Shown in pieces: positions 1-8,743 of a stretch of 64,000 bases of DNA; the stretch's first letter is position 1; each line of letters starts with the position of its first letter. A program made the translations under genes and the position numbers. Origin of the DNA: an uncultured Olsenella sp. (GTDB lineage Bacteria; Actinomycetota; Coriobacteriia; Coriobacteriales; Atopobiaceae); contig CASEVE010000005.1 in NCBI GenBank assembly GCA_949291295.1, forward strand, positions 25,892-89,891, in the 5' to 3' direction. The notes below the pieces were generated by a model. The model had not been told where the DNA came from and did not search any database. It saw only the letters and a list, made by a program, of their open reading frames with translations.

Positions 1-613
1 AACGCGCCTTGCTCTGGACGCTTCGCCTTCTGTCAAGGCGATCAAGCTCGCGTCTGAGCGTGGAGATGCGCGCGCGGACAAGGCGGCGGTCCACCTCAAG
101 CTGGCTTTCGCCCTGTCCGAAGCGGCTGCCGATGCCACCGCGTGTCTGCTCGCCGACCAGGTGGCTCCACATTCCCCTGAGCCGGGGAAGGACGTATTGA
201 AGCTGCGCGAGCTGGACCTGAAGCCTTCCCTCATGGGTCTTGGCGTGCACACCAAAGATGTCGAGGATGAGAGCCGTTCTATCGATGATCTTGACGGGCT
301 CCCCCACGATCTTCTCGAGGTTTGCCTGCTGCGAGGGAGTGAGCTCATCATCAAAAATAACAACATCAGCATCGAGGCTCTTTACGTAGGAGCAGAGCTC
401 TTCGACCTTTCCCTTGCCGATAAACGTCTTGGGGACCGGGGAGTCGAGCCGCTGGACCATCGTAAGCACGACCTCGGCGCCGTCAGTCTCGGCAAGGCGG
501 GCGAGCTCGGCAAGGGACTCTTCGCAGGACCACTCCGAGTTTCCTAGGTCTACTCCCACCAAAATGGCGCGTTCGGGAACCGGGGCCGTAGAAAAGGGCT
601 TGAACCTACCCAC
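1..613 (-). CDS. hflX: GTPase HflX, N-terminal part (runs off the window)
   Basis: Ribosome-associated GTPase that splits stalled ribosomes; only the first 204 codons are present and the GTPase domain lies outside the window. The translated minus strand shows the HflX N-terminal domain: ERAILVGVDLGN, then FIGKGKVEEL, DELTPSQQANLE, DRTALILDIFGVHAKT and the glycine-rich GGIGSRFGQGESQLEVDRR stretch. The start is a GTG at 613-611, preceded by a strong GGAGGAAGG ribosome site that lies inside the end of miaA; the two genes overlap by 8 nt (GTGGGTAG). miaA-hflX order is common in bacteria. Identification is secure; the C-terminus cannot be judged. Confidence 0.93.
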   Translation of the reverse strand, partial: MGRFKPFSTAPVPERAILVGVDLGNSEWSCEESLAELARLAETDGAEVVLTMVQRLDSPVPKTFIGKGKVEELCSYVKSLDADVVIFDDELTPSQQANLEKIVGEPVKIIDRTALILDIFGVHAKTHEGRLQVQLAQLQYVLPRLRGMWSHLVGEQTRGGIGSRFGQGESQLEVDRRLVRARISTLRRELDRLDRRRSVQSKAR

Positions 614-1544
614 GCCTTCCTCCCTCAAGGTCTGCCAGGATGAGCGACGAGGCGCTCTCCAGATCATGCTCGTCCATGTCTATCCATCGCACACGCTGAT
701 CATGGCGAAACCACGAGAGCTGGCGCTTTGCATAGCGCCTCGAGCGCAGTTTGATGAGGTTAATGGCCTCCTGTAGCGTCATCTGACCAGAGAGTGCCGA
801 GAGAATCTCCTTGTAGCCAATTGCCTGACCGGCCGTGAGCTCGTCTGAGAGGCCTTGGGCCCAAAGCTTGCTGACCTCCTCGATAAGGCCCTGTGACACC
901 ATGTCATCGACGCGGGAGTCAATTCTTTGGTAGAGGCGCTCACGATTCATGGTGAGACCCCAGATTCGAGCCTCGTAGTGCGACTGGCGTCGGTGCAGCC
1001 CCTCGTGATGCTCCGCGTAGGAGGTGCCCTCGTCAAGCATTTCGAGAGCTCGCACAACTCGACGCGTATTGTTGGGGTGAATGAGGGCCGCGCTCCGTGG
1101 GTCACGATCCTCAAGGAGCCGGTGAAGCCAAGAGGCACCATGAAGTGCCAGAAGACCCTCATAGGCGCTTCTGCGCTCGCCTCCACGCTCGCCAGAGGGA
1201 AACTCCATCTCATCGATGACCGCGTTGAGGTAGAGCCCCGTTCCCCCGCAAAGAACCGGTGTGATGCCATCGTCAACGAGCCTGTCCACAACGGCTCGCG
1301 CGTCTTGCTGGAAGAGACGCGCCGAGTAGCTCTCAAAGGGGCTGACGACGTCCACCATGAGAAGCGGAACGTGGCGCTCGGAAAGCGGCGTCTTAGCAGT
1401 TCCGACGTCCATCCCACGATAGACCTGCATCGCATCTACGGAGACGACCGACGAGCCTAGACGCTCGGCCACACGCTCCGCGAGCGCACTTTTGCCTGAG
1501 GCCGTGGGTCCGACCACACAGACGACCGGCCCCGGAACGCTCAT
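606..1544 (-). CDS. miaA: tRNA dimethylallyltransferase MiaA
   Basis: Transfers the dimethylallyl group of DMAPP to N6 of A37 in tRNAs that read UNN codons, giving i6A. The 312-residue protein has the P-loop GPTASGKS at residues 12-19, followed by the family hallmark SVDAMQVYRGMDVGTAK and the later tRNA-contact segment GQAIGYKE. Length fits the family (about 300-330). It starts with ATG overlapping the miaB stop (ATGA) and is followed by hflX with an 8-nt overlap, so it is translationally coupled on both sides. Its product i6A is the substrate of the upstream gene's enzyme MiaB, which makes the pairing functional as well as positional. Confidence 0.97.
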   Translation of the reverse strand: MSVPGPVVCVVGPTASGKSALAERVAERLGSSVVSVDAMQVYRGMDVGTAKTPLSERHVPLLMVDVVSPFESYSARLFQQDARAVVDRLVDDGITPVLCGGTGLYLNAVIDEMEFPSGERGGERRSAYEGLLALHGASWLHRLLEDRDPRSAALIHPNNTRRVVRALEMLDEGTSYAEHHEGLHRRQSHYEARIWGLTMNRERLYQRIDSRVDDMVSQGLIEEVSKLWAQGLSDELTAGQAIGYKEILSALSGQMTLQEAINLIKLRSRRYAKRQLSWFRHDQRVRWIDMDEHDLESASSLILADLEGGRRG

Positions 1545-2911
1545 CGAGGATCGCCCTCCACAGAACCGCGAAGATACCAGGTTCGGGCCTCCTCAACGCG
1601 GACATCGACGATGTGACCGATGAAGTCCTCAGCTCGGCTACCCTGGGGCAACGAGAAGTGAACCGTCTGGTTCTTCTCGCTGTGACCCACAAGGACGTTG
1701 TTGTCTCGCTTTGAGGAACCTTCGACGAGAACAGATGCAAGGGCACCGAGGTCCTTCTGGTTGGCATCGTGTGCCTGGGTGGCCACCTGCTCGGCAAGGC
1801 GGTCAAACCTGTCCTGAATGACCTCGTGGGGAGTGTCGTCAGGAATCTTGGCGGCTGGGGTGCCGGGGCGACGAGAGTAGATGAACGTGAAGGCAGACGA
1901 GAAGCCGGCTTCCCTGACGAGCGAGAGCGTGTCGAGGAAGTCTTCCTCGGTCTCGCCGGGAAAGCCAACGATGATGTCCGTTGAGAGCGCGAGGTCTGGA
2001 ATCGCCGCCCTAAGACGATCGACGAGAGCGAGATACTCCTCGCGCGTATAGCTGCGGTTCATGGCCTTGAGGATGCGGTTTGAGCCGCTTTGGACGGCAA
2101 GGTGGAGATGGGGCATCACAGCGGGGACCTCAGCCATGGCCCGGATGGTCTCGTCGAGAAGGTCCTTGGGGTTTGAGGAGGTGAAGCGAATGCGCTCGAT
2201 GCCCGTCTCCCCCACCTTTCTCAGCAGCTCAGCGAAGCGCGGCTCGCCATAGATGTTTCTGCCATAGGAATTGACGTTCTGGCCAAGCAGCGTGATCTCA
2301 CGCACGCCGTCTGAGACAAGGTGCTCAACCTCACTGACCACGCTCTCCATGGTCCTGCTCTTCTCGCGACCCCTCACATAGGGAACGATGCAATAGGTGC
2401 AGAAGTTGTTGCATCCCGTCATGATGGGGACCCAAGCGTGGAACACATCGGCACGGTGGCTGGGCAAATCGGTGGAGAAGGGACGGTCGTCCTCCTCGAC
2501 GTCGACCTCAACCCCGGTGTGGTTGCCCTCGAAGGCCTCCGCGAGCAGCTGAGGGAGGCTGGCGAGGGCGCTGGTGCCAAACACCACGTCGGCACAGGCG
2601 ATGTGCTCGCGAATGCGCTCGCCGTCGCGCTGGGCAATGCAGCCACCAATGGCAACGACGCGCTTTCCCGAAGGGGGCGTGGGCGCCGAAACCATGGCAG
2701 AGGCCTGTCCGTAGAGGCGCTGATCGGCATTTTCACGAACACAGCACGTCATGAAAACGACGATGTCAGCGTCGTCGGGATCGCCCACGCAAATGCAGCC
2801 ACACTCATCGAGCAGGCCTGAGACCCGCTCTGAGTCATGGAGATTCATCTGGCAACCAAAGGTCTTTACGCAGTAGGTCTTTCCAACAAGAACGGTGGGG
2901 TAAGACGTCAT
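1541..2911 (-). CDS. miaB: tRNA-2-methylthio-N6-dimethylallyladenosine synthase MiaB
   Basis: Radical SAM methylthiotransferase that converts i6A37 to ms2i6A37 in tRNA. Visible features are the N-terminal UPF0004 domain with its three cluster cysteines (FGCQMN near residue 20, FMTCCVREN, IGGCIAQRD), the radical SAM motif CNNFCTYC near residues 165-173, and a C-terminal TRAM domain. 456 residues is normal. ATGA overlaps join it to spoVS upstream and miaA downstream. It is one of three methylthiotransferase paralogues in the window (with RimO and MtaB). MiaB is distinguished from them by the CNNFCTYCIVPYVRGRE context and by adjacency to miaA. Confidence 0.97.
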   Translation of the reverse strand: MTSYPTVLVGKTYCVKTFGCQMNLHDSERVSGLLDECGCICVGDPDDADIVVFMTCCVRENADQRLYGQASAMVSAPTPPSGKRVVAIGGCIAQRDGERIREHIACADVVFGTSALASLPQLLAEAFEGNHTGVEVDVEEDDRPFSTDLPSHRADVFHAWVPIMTGCNNFCTYCIVPYVRGREKSRTMESVVSEVEHLVSDGVREITLLGQNVNSYGRNIYGEPRFAELLRKVGETGIERIRFTSSNPKDLLDETIRAMAEVPAVMPHLHLAVQSGSNRILKAMNRSYTREEYLALVDRLRAAIPDLALSTDIIVGFPGETEEDFLDTLSLVREAGFSSAFTFIYSRRPGTPAAKIPDDTPHEVIQDRFDRLAEQVATQAHDANQKDLGALASVLVEGSSKRDNNVLVGHSEKNQTVHFSLPQGSRAEDFIGHIVDVRVEEARTWYLRGSVEGDPR

Positions 2912-3231
2912 GAAGCAAGCTCCGGAATCTCGGGTTCAGAGGCGTGCAGAGCAGTGGTGGGCGCAGTGATGCGGTGGACGTAGATGGCAATGCGAATCGC
3001 GGTTCTGCTCTCTCCGCCAATTTCGATGTCAGAGAAGGTTGGTGCGCAGGAGATGTCTACTCCCGTGGGGATAAGAAAGCCTCGAGCGATTGCAACGGCC
3101 TTGATCGCCTGGTTAACGGCTCCGGCGCCAACGCACTGAATGTTGACGGGAACCTCGTCTTTGACGAGACCCGCTATGGCCCCAGCCACGGAAGCCGGCG
3201 AAGATTTGCTCGAAACCTTTAGATAGTCCAT
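2908..3231 (-). CDS. spoVS: SpoVS family protein
   Basis: Small Alba-like protein of 107 residues, starting MDYLKVSSKSSPASVAGAIA. The family is best known from Bacillus, where SpoVS affects septation and sporulation; it also occurs in non-sporulating bacteria, where its molecular role is unknown. I chose the ATG at 3231 over in-frame upstream codons because AGGAG lies 7 nt before it and homology begins there. The conserved core VNIQCVGAGAVNQAIKAVAIARGFL and the IRIAIYVH end are clear; the last about 20 residues are a nonconserved tail. It overlaps miaB by ATGA. The position near rny matches the Bacillus gene neighbourhood. Confidence 0.93.
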   Translation of the reverse strand: MDYLKVSSKSSPASVAGAIAGLVKDEVPVNIQCVGAGAVNQAIKAVAIARGFLIPTGVDISCAPTFSDIEIGGESRTAIRIAIYVHRITAPTTALHASEPEIPELAS

Positions 3232-3294
3232 GTTGTTTCTCCTGCTGCGGTGCAACGTTCGTCTCATGCGATTGAGGCATGTTAGTTCTTGATA

Positions 3295-3323
3295 ATTCTA
3301 CTGGTAAAACGTTTGTTTGAGAA
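3295..3323 (-). promoter_or_regulatory. Candidate promoter for spoVS-miaB-miaA-hflX
   Basis: Reading the minus strand, TTCTCA (3323-3318), a 17-nt spacer and TAGAAT (3300-3295) lie upstream of spoVS, with the transcription start expected near 3288 and the spoVS ATG at 3231. The -10 matches the consensus at 5 of 6 positions and the -35 at 4 of 6. The preceding gene ends at 3355 and is followed by a GC-rich bulged hairpin, so a fresh promoter here is reasonable. No experimental support is visible. Confidence 0.4.
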
Positions 3324-3324
3324 G

Positions 3325-3354
3325 GGAGGCGTCGCGCAAACAGCGCCACTCCCC
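3325..3354 (-). terminator. Possible weak terminator after the GHKL ATPase gene
   Basis: Directly after the TAG at 3355 the minus strand can form a bulged stem in which GGGA pairs with TCCC and GGCG with CGCC, followed by TTCT. The stem is imperfect and the T-run short, so this may be partial termination or no terminator at all. Confidence 0.3.
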
Positions 3355-4446
3355 CTAGTCGCTCTCCTCCAAGTCAAAGGTAACGGTAATCCTTCCGCGC
3401 CCCACGCTTACCTTGGGGGCTGAGGAGAGTGAGAGGTAGTAGCGCTCGGCAAGAAGGTCGAAGCTCCTCTCCATGACCCTCGAGAACTCCTCAAGGTCGG
3501 GTTTAGACACCCTGAGGCTACGACGATCCCTTAAAAGGTCAATCTCGTGCGGCTGTTTGGACGAGGTGTCGCCCGAACGCATTATCGTGGACAGCACACT
3601 CCTAAGAGGGCGAATCTGGCCTGAGACAATGCGATGGGCGGTTCTCTCTGACATCTCAAGACCAAGAAGGGCTGCCTGCTCGCGGAGGTCGGATGCGTCC
3701 GCGGCGGCACTCAGCCTCTCCAGAATGGGCAGGCTCTCTAGCGTATCGGAGAAAAGAAGCTCCGAGGCGTCCGATGATCGACGAACCCTTGCGTGAGCGG
3801 TGGCAACTATCTCGGCGGGAGACCCGAGGTAGACCTCACACGCCCCTCGCTCCTCAAGCGCAAACTCGCAGCAGGTTCGGACGATGTTGTGAGGCCCCCT
3901 TTGACAGACGAGGTTTCCCTCCTCGTCTTGTGCGACGTGAGGCCACGTTGACTGGTCAGCACGCTCGGAGAGCGTCGTTGCGTCCGTGATGATTCGGATC
4001 GAAGAGCCCTTGCCGGGTGAGGACGAGACAACCTCTGCGCTGACGGAGTTCTCCTTGATTGAGAAAAGCGCCATGCCCCTTCCGTGGATGCCCCAACGAT
4101 CCATATGGATGCTGTCAAGCTTTGAGGTTACGCGAGCCTCGAATATCCGGTCCTGCATGTCTTTGGGGATGCCCCAGCCGTCATCGAGTACCGTTGTGGT
4201 CCTCAGCTCGCCATCTCGTGTCGTGGCAACGTAGATATGCCGAGCGCCGGCATCGCGAGCGTTTCTCAGCATCTCGATGACGGCGTCCTCGACACATCTA
4301 ATATCGTGTTTTGCCTGACGACGCTCCGCCTCCGCAACGCGGAGGCGGACATAGCCCTCTCCAAGGCTCTCCTCGACGCGAAGCGCTCGGTCGGCACCCA
4401 TTGAGGAGATGAAGCCAACAAGATCGTCGGACTCAGGCGAGCTCAA
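3355..4446 (-). CDS. GHKL-superfamily ATPase of unknown function (MutL-like ATP-binding domain)
   Basis: 363-residue protein with a GHKL (gyrase, Hsp90, histidine kinase, MutL) ATP-binding domain at residues about 50-160. The N-box is EMLRNARDAGA (58-68, with E58 and N62), the G1 box DDGWG (88-92), and the G2 region ends GIHGRGMALFSI (119-130). The ARVTSKL segment before G2 recalls the ATSKI segment of MutL rather than a histidine kinase. No H-box, transmembrane segment or MutL C-terminal endonuclease motif is visible; the C-terminal half (about 165-363) is unrecognised. The start is probably TTG 4446, with only a weak ribosome site; ATG 4401 is an alternative. It lies 8 nt after rny and upstream of spoVS, where Bacillus carries ymdB, so it is probably co-transcribed with RNase Y. 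No function is assigned. Confidence 0.8.
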   Translation of the reverse strand: MSSPESDDLVGFISSMGADRALRVEESLGEGYVRLRVAEAERRQAKHDIRCVEDAVIEMLRNARDAGARHIYVATTRDGELRTTTVLDDGWGIPKDMQDRIFEARVTSKLDSIHMDRWGIHGRGMALFSIKENSVSAEVVSSSPGKGSSIRIITDATTLSERADQSTWPHVAQDEEGNLVCQRGPHNIVRTCCEFALEERGACEVYLGSPAEIVATAHARVRRSSDASELLFSDTLESLPILERLSAAADASDLREQAALLGLEMSERTAHRIVSGQIRPLRSVLSTIMRSGDTSSKQPHEIDLLRDRRSLRVSKPDLEEFSRVMERSFDLLAERYYLSLSSAPKVSVGRGRITVTFDLEESD

Positions 4447-4454
4447 GCGCGTAC

Positions 4455-6008
4455 CTACTTTGCAACGTCCACGGCGCGGGACTCGCGAATGACGACAACG
4501 CGAACCTGACCGGGATACTCCATCTCGTCCTCGATCTGCTTGGCGATGTCGTGGGCGAGAACCGTAGCCTGCGCATCAGAAATCTTCTCGGGTTCAACCA
4601 TGACGTGGAGCTCTCGACCGGCCTGCATGGCATAGGTGCGCTCGACGCCATCGTGGGCGTTAGAGATCTCCTCGAGCTTCTCGAGGCGCTTGATGTAGTT
4701 CTCGGCCGACTCGCGACGAGCGCCGGGACGCGCGGCGGAAATGGCATCTGCGGCCTGTACGAGCACGTCGAGCACGGTATCGGGGTCAACGTCGGCGTGG
4801 TGCGCCTCAATGGCGTGAACGATTTCGGGACGCTCGCCGTAGCGACGTGCAAGATCGGCTCCGATGACGGCATGAGGGCCCTCGACCTCGTGGTCGATGG
4901 CCTTGCCGATGTCGTGGAGAAGGCCGGCGCGCTTTGCGGGGCCCTCGTCGAGACCAAGCTCTGAGGCCATGATTCCACAGAGGGCAGAGACCTGCACGGA
5001 GTGCGACAGGACGTTTTGTCCAAAGGACGTGCGATAGCGAAGCGCACCGAGCGTCTTTACGAGCTCGGGGTGAAGGTCGTGGATGCCAGCATCGAAGGCA
5101 GCCTGCTCGCCAGCCTCGCGGACGCGCTCGGCGACAAGGGCCTCAGCCTTCTTGTAGAGCTCCTCGATACGAGCGGGGTGGATGCGACCGTCCGCGATGA
5201 GGTTCTCGAGGGCAACGCGCGCCGTCTCGCGACGAACGGGGTCAAAGCTTGAGAGGACCACGGTCTCGGGCGTGTCATCGATGACGAGAGAAACGCCGGA
5301 GACCTGCTCGAAGGTGCGGATGTTGCGTCCCTCGCGGCCAATGATGCGGCCCTTGAGGTCATCAGAGGGGATGTGAACGGAGGTTACCGTGATCTCTCCC
5401 GCCTGGTCCGCGGCGCAGCGCTGGATGGCTGTGGAGATGATCTCGCGGGCGGTCTTGTCGGCCTGGGCGCGAACAGACTGCTCGGCCTCACGAAGAATCT
5501 GAGCCTCCTCGCGGACGGACTCGGCGCGGACGCGAGCAAGAAGCTCGTCATGCGCCTCATCGCTCGAGAGGCCCGCGATGCGCTCGAGCTCGCTCTGCTG
5601 ACGAGCGACCATCTCATCGATGTCGTTCTTCCTACGATCGAGCTGGCCCTGAAGGCTGGAGAGCTGGTGCTCGCGGCGATCGAGAGCATCGTTTCGGTGA
5701 TCGAGGGACTCCTCCCTCTGCATGATGCGATTCTCGAGGTTCTGGAGCTCGCCCTTGCGCTTCTTCTCCTCGGCCTCAGAGTTCTGCTTCAGCTGGAGAA
5801 TCTGCTCCTTTGCCTCGAGGATGGCCTCCTTCTTGGCGCTCTCCGCCTGGCGACGTGCCTCCTCGGCGATGCGCTCGGCCTCGCCGCGTGCAGAGTCAAG
5901 CTGAGCCTCGGCGCTCTTGAGACGAGAGTTGCTCTGTCCCGCAAGATAGAAATAGACAACGACGGCGCCGACCGCGAGGCCGACAACACCCACAATCAAA
6001 AGTTCCAT
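4455..6008 (-). CDS. rny: Ribonuclease Y
   Basis: Membrane-anchored endoribonuclease that initiates mRNA decay. The 517-residue protein begins MELLIVGVVGLAVGAVVVYF, a single N-terminal transmembrane helix. A long charged coiled coil follows (to about residue 200), then a KH domain containing GRIIGREGRNIRTFEQ, then an HD domain with HDIGKAIDHE near residue 364. The ATG at 6008 is preferred over the ATG two codons upstream because GGAGGA then lies 7 nt before the start. It has its own promoter about 200 nt upstream. Together with RNase J and PNPase elsewhere in this window it completes a Firmicutes-type RNA decay set. Confidence 0.97.
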   Translation of the reverse strand: MELLIVGVVGLAVGAVVVYFYLAGQSNSRLKSAEAQLDSARGEAERIAEEARRQAESAKKEAILEAKEQILQLKQNSEAEEKKRKGELQNLENRIMQREESLDHRNDALDRREHQLSSLQGQLDRRKNDIDEMVARQQSELERIAGLSSDEAHDELLARVRAESVREEAQILREAEQSVRAQADKTAREIISTAIQRCAADQAGEITVTSVHIPSDDLKGRIIGREGRNIRTFEQVSGVSLVIDDTPETVVLSSFDPVRRETARVALENLIADGRIHPARIEELYKKAEALVAERVREAGEQAAFDAGIHDLHPELVKTLGALRYRTSFGQNVLSHSVQVSALCGIMASELGLDEGPAKRAGLLHDIGKAIDHEVEGPHAVIGADLARRYGERPEIVHAIEAHHADVDPDTVLDVLVQAADAISAARPGARRESAENYIKRLEKLEEISNAHDGVERTYAMQAGRELHVMVEPEKISDAQATVLAHDIAKQIEDEMEYPGQVRVVVIRESRAVDVAK

Positions 6009-6014
6009 AGCCAT

Positions 6015-6253
6015 TCCTCCGATGAATCAATCATGTCTTTTGAGCATGGTTCTGGAGACCGACGCGCTTGGGCGACGGAACCCGCCATCGGAGGTGCAGT
6101 CAGGGTGTCTATGTGAGAAGAGCCAACAAAGCTACGAAACGGACCCAAACATATGGACATCAGCCGGCGGACCGGCTTGAGAATGCGCTCCAACAGCCAC
6201 TCAATCGTAACGTTTTGATTATCTCCCTGTCAAACGCGCCTGAGGTAGACGGT
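6015..6253 (-). other. rny leader region
   Basis: About 190 nt of untranslated leader lie between the proposed rny start site and its ATG. The only structure I see is a short perfect hairpin, AGCCGG CGGA CCGGCT, at 6162-6177. No riboswitch family is recognised. Confidence 0.4.
6204..6233 (-). promoter_or_regulatory. rny promoter
   Basis: On the minus strand a perfect -35 hexamer TTGACA (6233-6228) is followed after 18 nt by TACGAT (6209-6204, 4 of 6 matches). It starts 20 nt beyond the recX stop codon, so rny, the GHKL ATPase gene and perhaps spoVS can be transcribed independently of recA-recX. Confidence 0.65.
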
Positions 6254-6910
6254 CTAGTTTTCTCCGCGTAGAACTTCATGCGCAACATCTGTGGCCATAG
6301 AGATCGCATAGCCTTTTCCGCAGAGAAACCGAACGATTTTTTCATAATCGTTCTTTCCCGTGAGACGTCTACGTAAGGCAAGGGAGAGTGCGCGCTCGCG
6401 CTCCTCCTCTTTGCTGATGAAGTCGTCTGGCCACCCTGCGATGAGCTCAGGGGAAACGCCGTGCCGCGAGAGCTCTCGCTCTATGCGCTCTCTTCCCCAT
6501 CCAGAGGCAAGCTTGGACCGTACAAAAGCAGCGCCAAAGCGGGCGTCATCAACGAGCCCGCACTCTGCCGCGCGGTGTACGGCCTCCTCGACAACGGCAT
6601 GGGCATAGCCGTCAAGACGGAGCTTCTCGCCCAGATCTCGCTCAGAGTAATCCCTTCTTGATATGAGTGCCTCCACACGCGCCTTTGCACAAAGCCTGGC
6701 ACTCTCCCCAAGGCAATGGAGGAGCTCGGCTCGAGATTCAGGGCAAAGAGTGCCCTCCTTCCTTGCGCGAGAAACCCTCTTTCCAACCGAGAGGGGCAGC
6801 GAGAGCAACTCCTCGCCATGCGAAAGACTGGAGATGTGGAGCGTGGCGCGCGAGGTTCGCGCGCCACGCTCAGGAAGAATCACGTCCCACGACAGGCTGG
6901 GGTCCGTCAC
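6254..6910 (-). CDS. recX: Regulatory protein RecX
   Basis: RecX binds RecA filaments and inhibits recombinase and coprotease activity. The 218-residue protein shows the helical three-helix repeats of the family: [16 protein letters not shown], then [16 protein letters not shown], and a C-terminal [16 protein letters not shown] segment. The start is GTG overlapping the recA stop (GTGA), with GAGGAG 9 nt upstream, so it is made by coupled translation after RecA. The N-terminal about 60 residues are poorly conserved, as is usual. A standard recA-recX pair under shared SOS control. Confidence 0.93.
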   Translation of the reverse strand: MTDPSLSWDVILPERGARTSRATLHISSLSHGEELLSLPLSVGKRVSRARKEGTLCPESRAELLHCLGESARLCAKARVEALISRRDYSERDLGEKLRLDGYAHAVVEEAVHRAAECGLVDDARFGAAFVRSKLASGWGRERIERELSRHGVSPELIAGWPDDFISKEEERERALSLALRRRLTGKNDYEKIVRFLCGKGYAISMATDVAHEVLRGEN

Positions 6911-8001
6911 TGCTCAAGCTCCTCGGGGGCTACGGGAACGGGCTCGCCAACACGCTCATCACCAAGCTCGAGGCCGCAGGCAACGCGAACCTTGTGGTCG
7001 ATCTCATCCATGAGGTCCGGGTTGGCAAGCAGGAAGTCCTTTGCGGCCTCGCGTCCCTGGCCAAGACGCTCCTTTTCGTAGGTGAACCAAGCGCCCGACT
7101 TGCTCACGATGCCCTTCTCGACTGCCATGTCGAGAATCGAGCCTTCCTTGGAGATGCCGCGTCCATACATGATGTCGAACTCACACTGCTTGAACGGAGG
7201 CGCGACCTTGTTCTTCACGACCTTCACGCGCACACGGTTGCCGACGGACTCACCGTTGACCTTGATGGTATCAACGCGACGAATATCCATTCGGACCGAG
7301 GCAAAGAACTTGAGGGCACGGCCACCGGGCGTGGTCTCTGGGTTGCCAAACATGACGCCAATCTTCTCGCGAAGCTGGTTGATGAAGATGCATGTGGTGT
7401 TTGACTTGGAGAGCGAGCCGGCGAGCTTGCGAAGCGCCTGGCTCATGAGGCGTGCCTGGAGGCCAACTGTGGAATCTCCGATTTCTCCCTCGATCTCTGC
7501 CCTGGGCGTAAGGGCGGCGACGGAGTCAACGACCACGACGTCGATGGCGCCAGACCTGACGAGCATGTCGCAGATCTCCAAGGCCTGCTCGCCGGTATCT
7601 GGTTGCGAGATGAGAACCTCGTCGATATCCACGCCGATGCGGGCGGCGTAACCGGGGTCAAGTGCGTGCTCGGCGTCAATGAAGGCAACAACGCCGCCCA
7701 TGGCCTGGGCCTCCGCAAGAATCTCGAGGGAAAGCGTCGTCTTGCCCGAGGACTCTGGGCCGTAGATCTCCACGATGCGGCCGCGCGGCACGCCGCCGAT
7801 GCCAAGCGCGTTGTCAAGGGCGACAGATCCCGTGGGGATGGCCTCGACCTCAAAGCTTGGGCCATCGTCGCCAAAGCGCATGATGGCGCCCTTGCCAAAT
7901 TTCTTCTCGATCTCTTCTGTGGTGGACTGAAGAACCTTATCGCGCTCCTCGCCCGTGGTGCGAGGATGAATCTCCTTGCTCAGCGTCTTGCTCTTTGCCA
8001 T
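6907..8001 (-). CDS. recA: Recombinase RecA
   Basis: DNA-dependent ATPase that catalyses homologous pairing and triggers LexA autocleavage. Translated from ATG 8001 it is 364 residues, with Walker [10 protein letters not shown] near residues 81-89, the [14 protein letters not shown] loop and the [11 protein letters not shown] segment. I rejected an in-frame start at 8046 because GGGAG lies 6 nt before ATG 8001 and the upstream codons fall in the promoter. No intein is present. It follows cinA after a 210-nt gap containing its own promoter and LexA box, and is coupled to recX. Confidence 0.99.
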   Translation of the reverse strand: MAKSKTLSKEIHPRTTGEERDKVLQSTTEEIEKKFGKGAIMRFGDDGPSFEVEAIPTGSVALDNALGIGGVPRGRIVEIYGPESSGKTTLSLEILAEAQAMGGVVAFIDAEHALDPGYAARIGVDIDEVLISQPDTGEQALEICDMLVRSGAIDVVVVDSVAALTPRAEIEGEIGDSTVGLQARLMSQALRKLAGSLSKSNTTCIFINQLREKIGVMFGNPETTPGGRALKFFASVRMDIRRVDTIKVNGESVGNRVRVKVVKNKVAPPFKQCEFDIMYGRGISKEGSILDMAVEKGIVSKSGAWFTYEKERLGQGREAAKDFLLANPDLMDEIDHKVRVACGLELGDERVGEPVPVAPEELEQ

Positions 8002-8031
8002 GTCTGCTCCCTTGCTTTGTCCGTCATCGTG

Positions 8032-8060
8032 ATAGTATCCGAACAACCGTTCTAAGTCAA
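8032..8060 (-). promoter_or_regulatory. recA promoter with LexA box in the spacer
   Basis: On the minus strand TTGACT (8060-8055) and TACTAT (8037-8032) are separated by exactly 17 nt. The spacer contains GAACGGTTGTTC (8052-8041), which fits the Gram-positive LexA consensus GAAC-N4-GTTC. LexA bound here would occlude RNA polymerase, giving standard SOS control of recA-recX. Confidence 0.85.
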
Positions 8061-8211
8061 CACCGATGTCATGACCTTAGCAGGGCGTGCTTGCAGCAAG
8101 CTTTCGCCACGCTGCCTCAAAGTTGGATCAACGAGGCGCAAAACTTGCACGAGGCTACAGAGAAGAACGTAAAGCTCGCTAAAGCACGGAGACCAAAATT
8201 GACGATAGACC

Positions 8212-8742
8212 CTATGCAGGGTTGGAAATCTCCATCACACCTTCATGAATCAGAGAAACCGCGCGCCTTACCGATGCGTGACGGACTTGTTCGCGGTCTC
8301 CCTCAAAGTGATTGAGAACGCACCTTGTCCCCTTTGGTGTGGAGAGGCCCATCCAGACGGTGCCAACCGGCTTGCCCGGCTCCTCCCCTCCCGGTCCGGC
8401 AATGCCCGTGATGGAGACGGAAATGTCGCAGTCAAGGACGCGTCGGGCACCTTCCGCCATTTGCGCTGCGCATTCCCCAGAAACAGCGCCGAGCGCGGGC
8501 GAGTCCAGGATTTCTTGGGAGACGCCGAGCACGCGCTCCTTGACCTCAATGGCATAGCTCACGATTGCGCCTCGAACAACGGATGAGGAGCCGGGTACGG
8601 CGGTGAGGCACCCCGCAACGAGGCCACCTGTACACGATTCGGCCGTCCCCAGCGTAAGACCATGTGAGGCGGCAAGGGCCAGGAGCTCACGACATGCGTC
8701 AAAGAGCTCCGCATCCTCGGAGAATAGGGTCTTATCGCTCAA
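8212..8742 (-). CDS. cinA: CinA C-terminal family protein (nicotinamide-nucleotide amidohydrolase)
   Basis: 176-residue stand-alone C-terminal CinA/PncC domain; the N-terminal COG1058 part of full-length CinA is absent. The family deamidates NMN to NaMN. The signature TAESCTGGLVAG lies near the N-terminus, and SITGIAGPGG followed by KPVGTVWMG further on. The start is probably TTG 8742, one nt after the pgsA stop, with GGGAGGT just upstream; an in-frame TTG at 8760 has no ribosome site. The pgsA-cinA-recA order is widespread in Gram-positive bacteria. Confidence 0.92.
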   Translation of the reverse strand: MSDKTLFSEDAELFDACRELLALAASHGLTLGTAESCTGGLVAGCLTAVPGSSSVVRGAIVSYAIEVKERVLGVSQEILDSPALGAVSGECAAQMAEGARRVLDCDISVSITGIAGPGGEEPGKPVGTVWMGLSTPKGTRCVLNHFEGDREQVRHASVRRAVSLIHEGVMEISNPA

Positions 8743-8743
8743 G

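Noticed and set aside
5996..6193. 65-codon minus-strand frame in the rny leader
   Set aside because: Overlaps the rny start in another frame, lacks homology and a clear ribosome site; treated as leader RNA.
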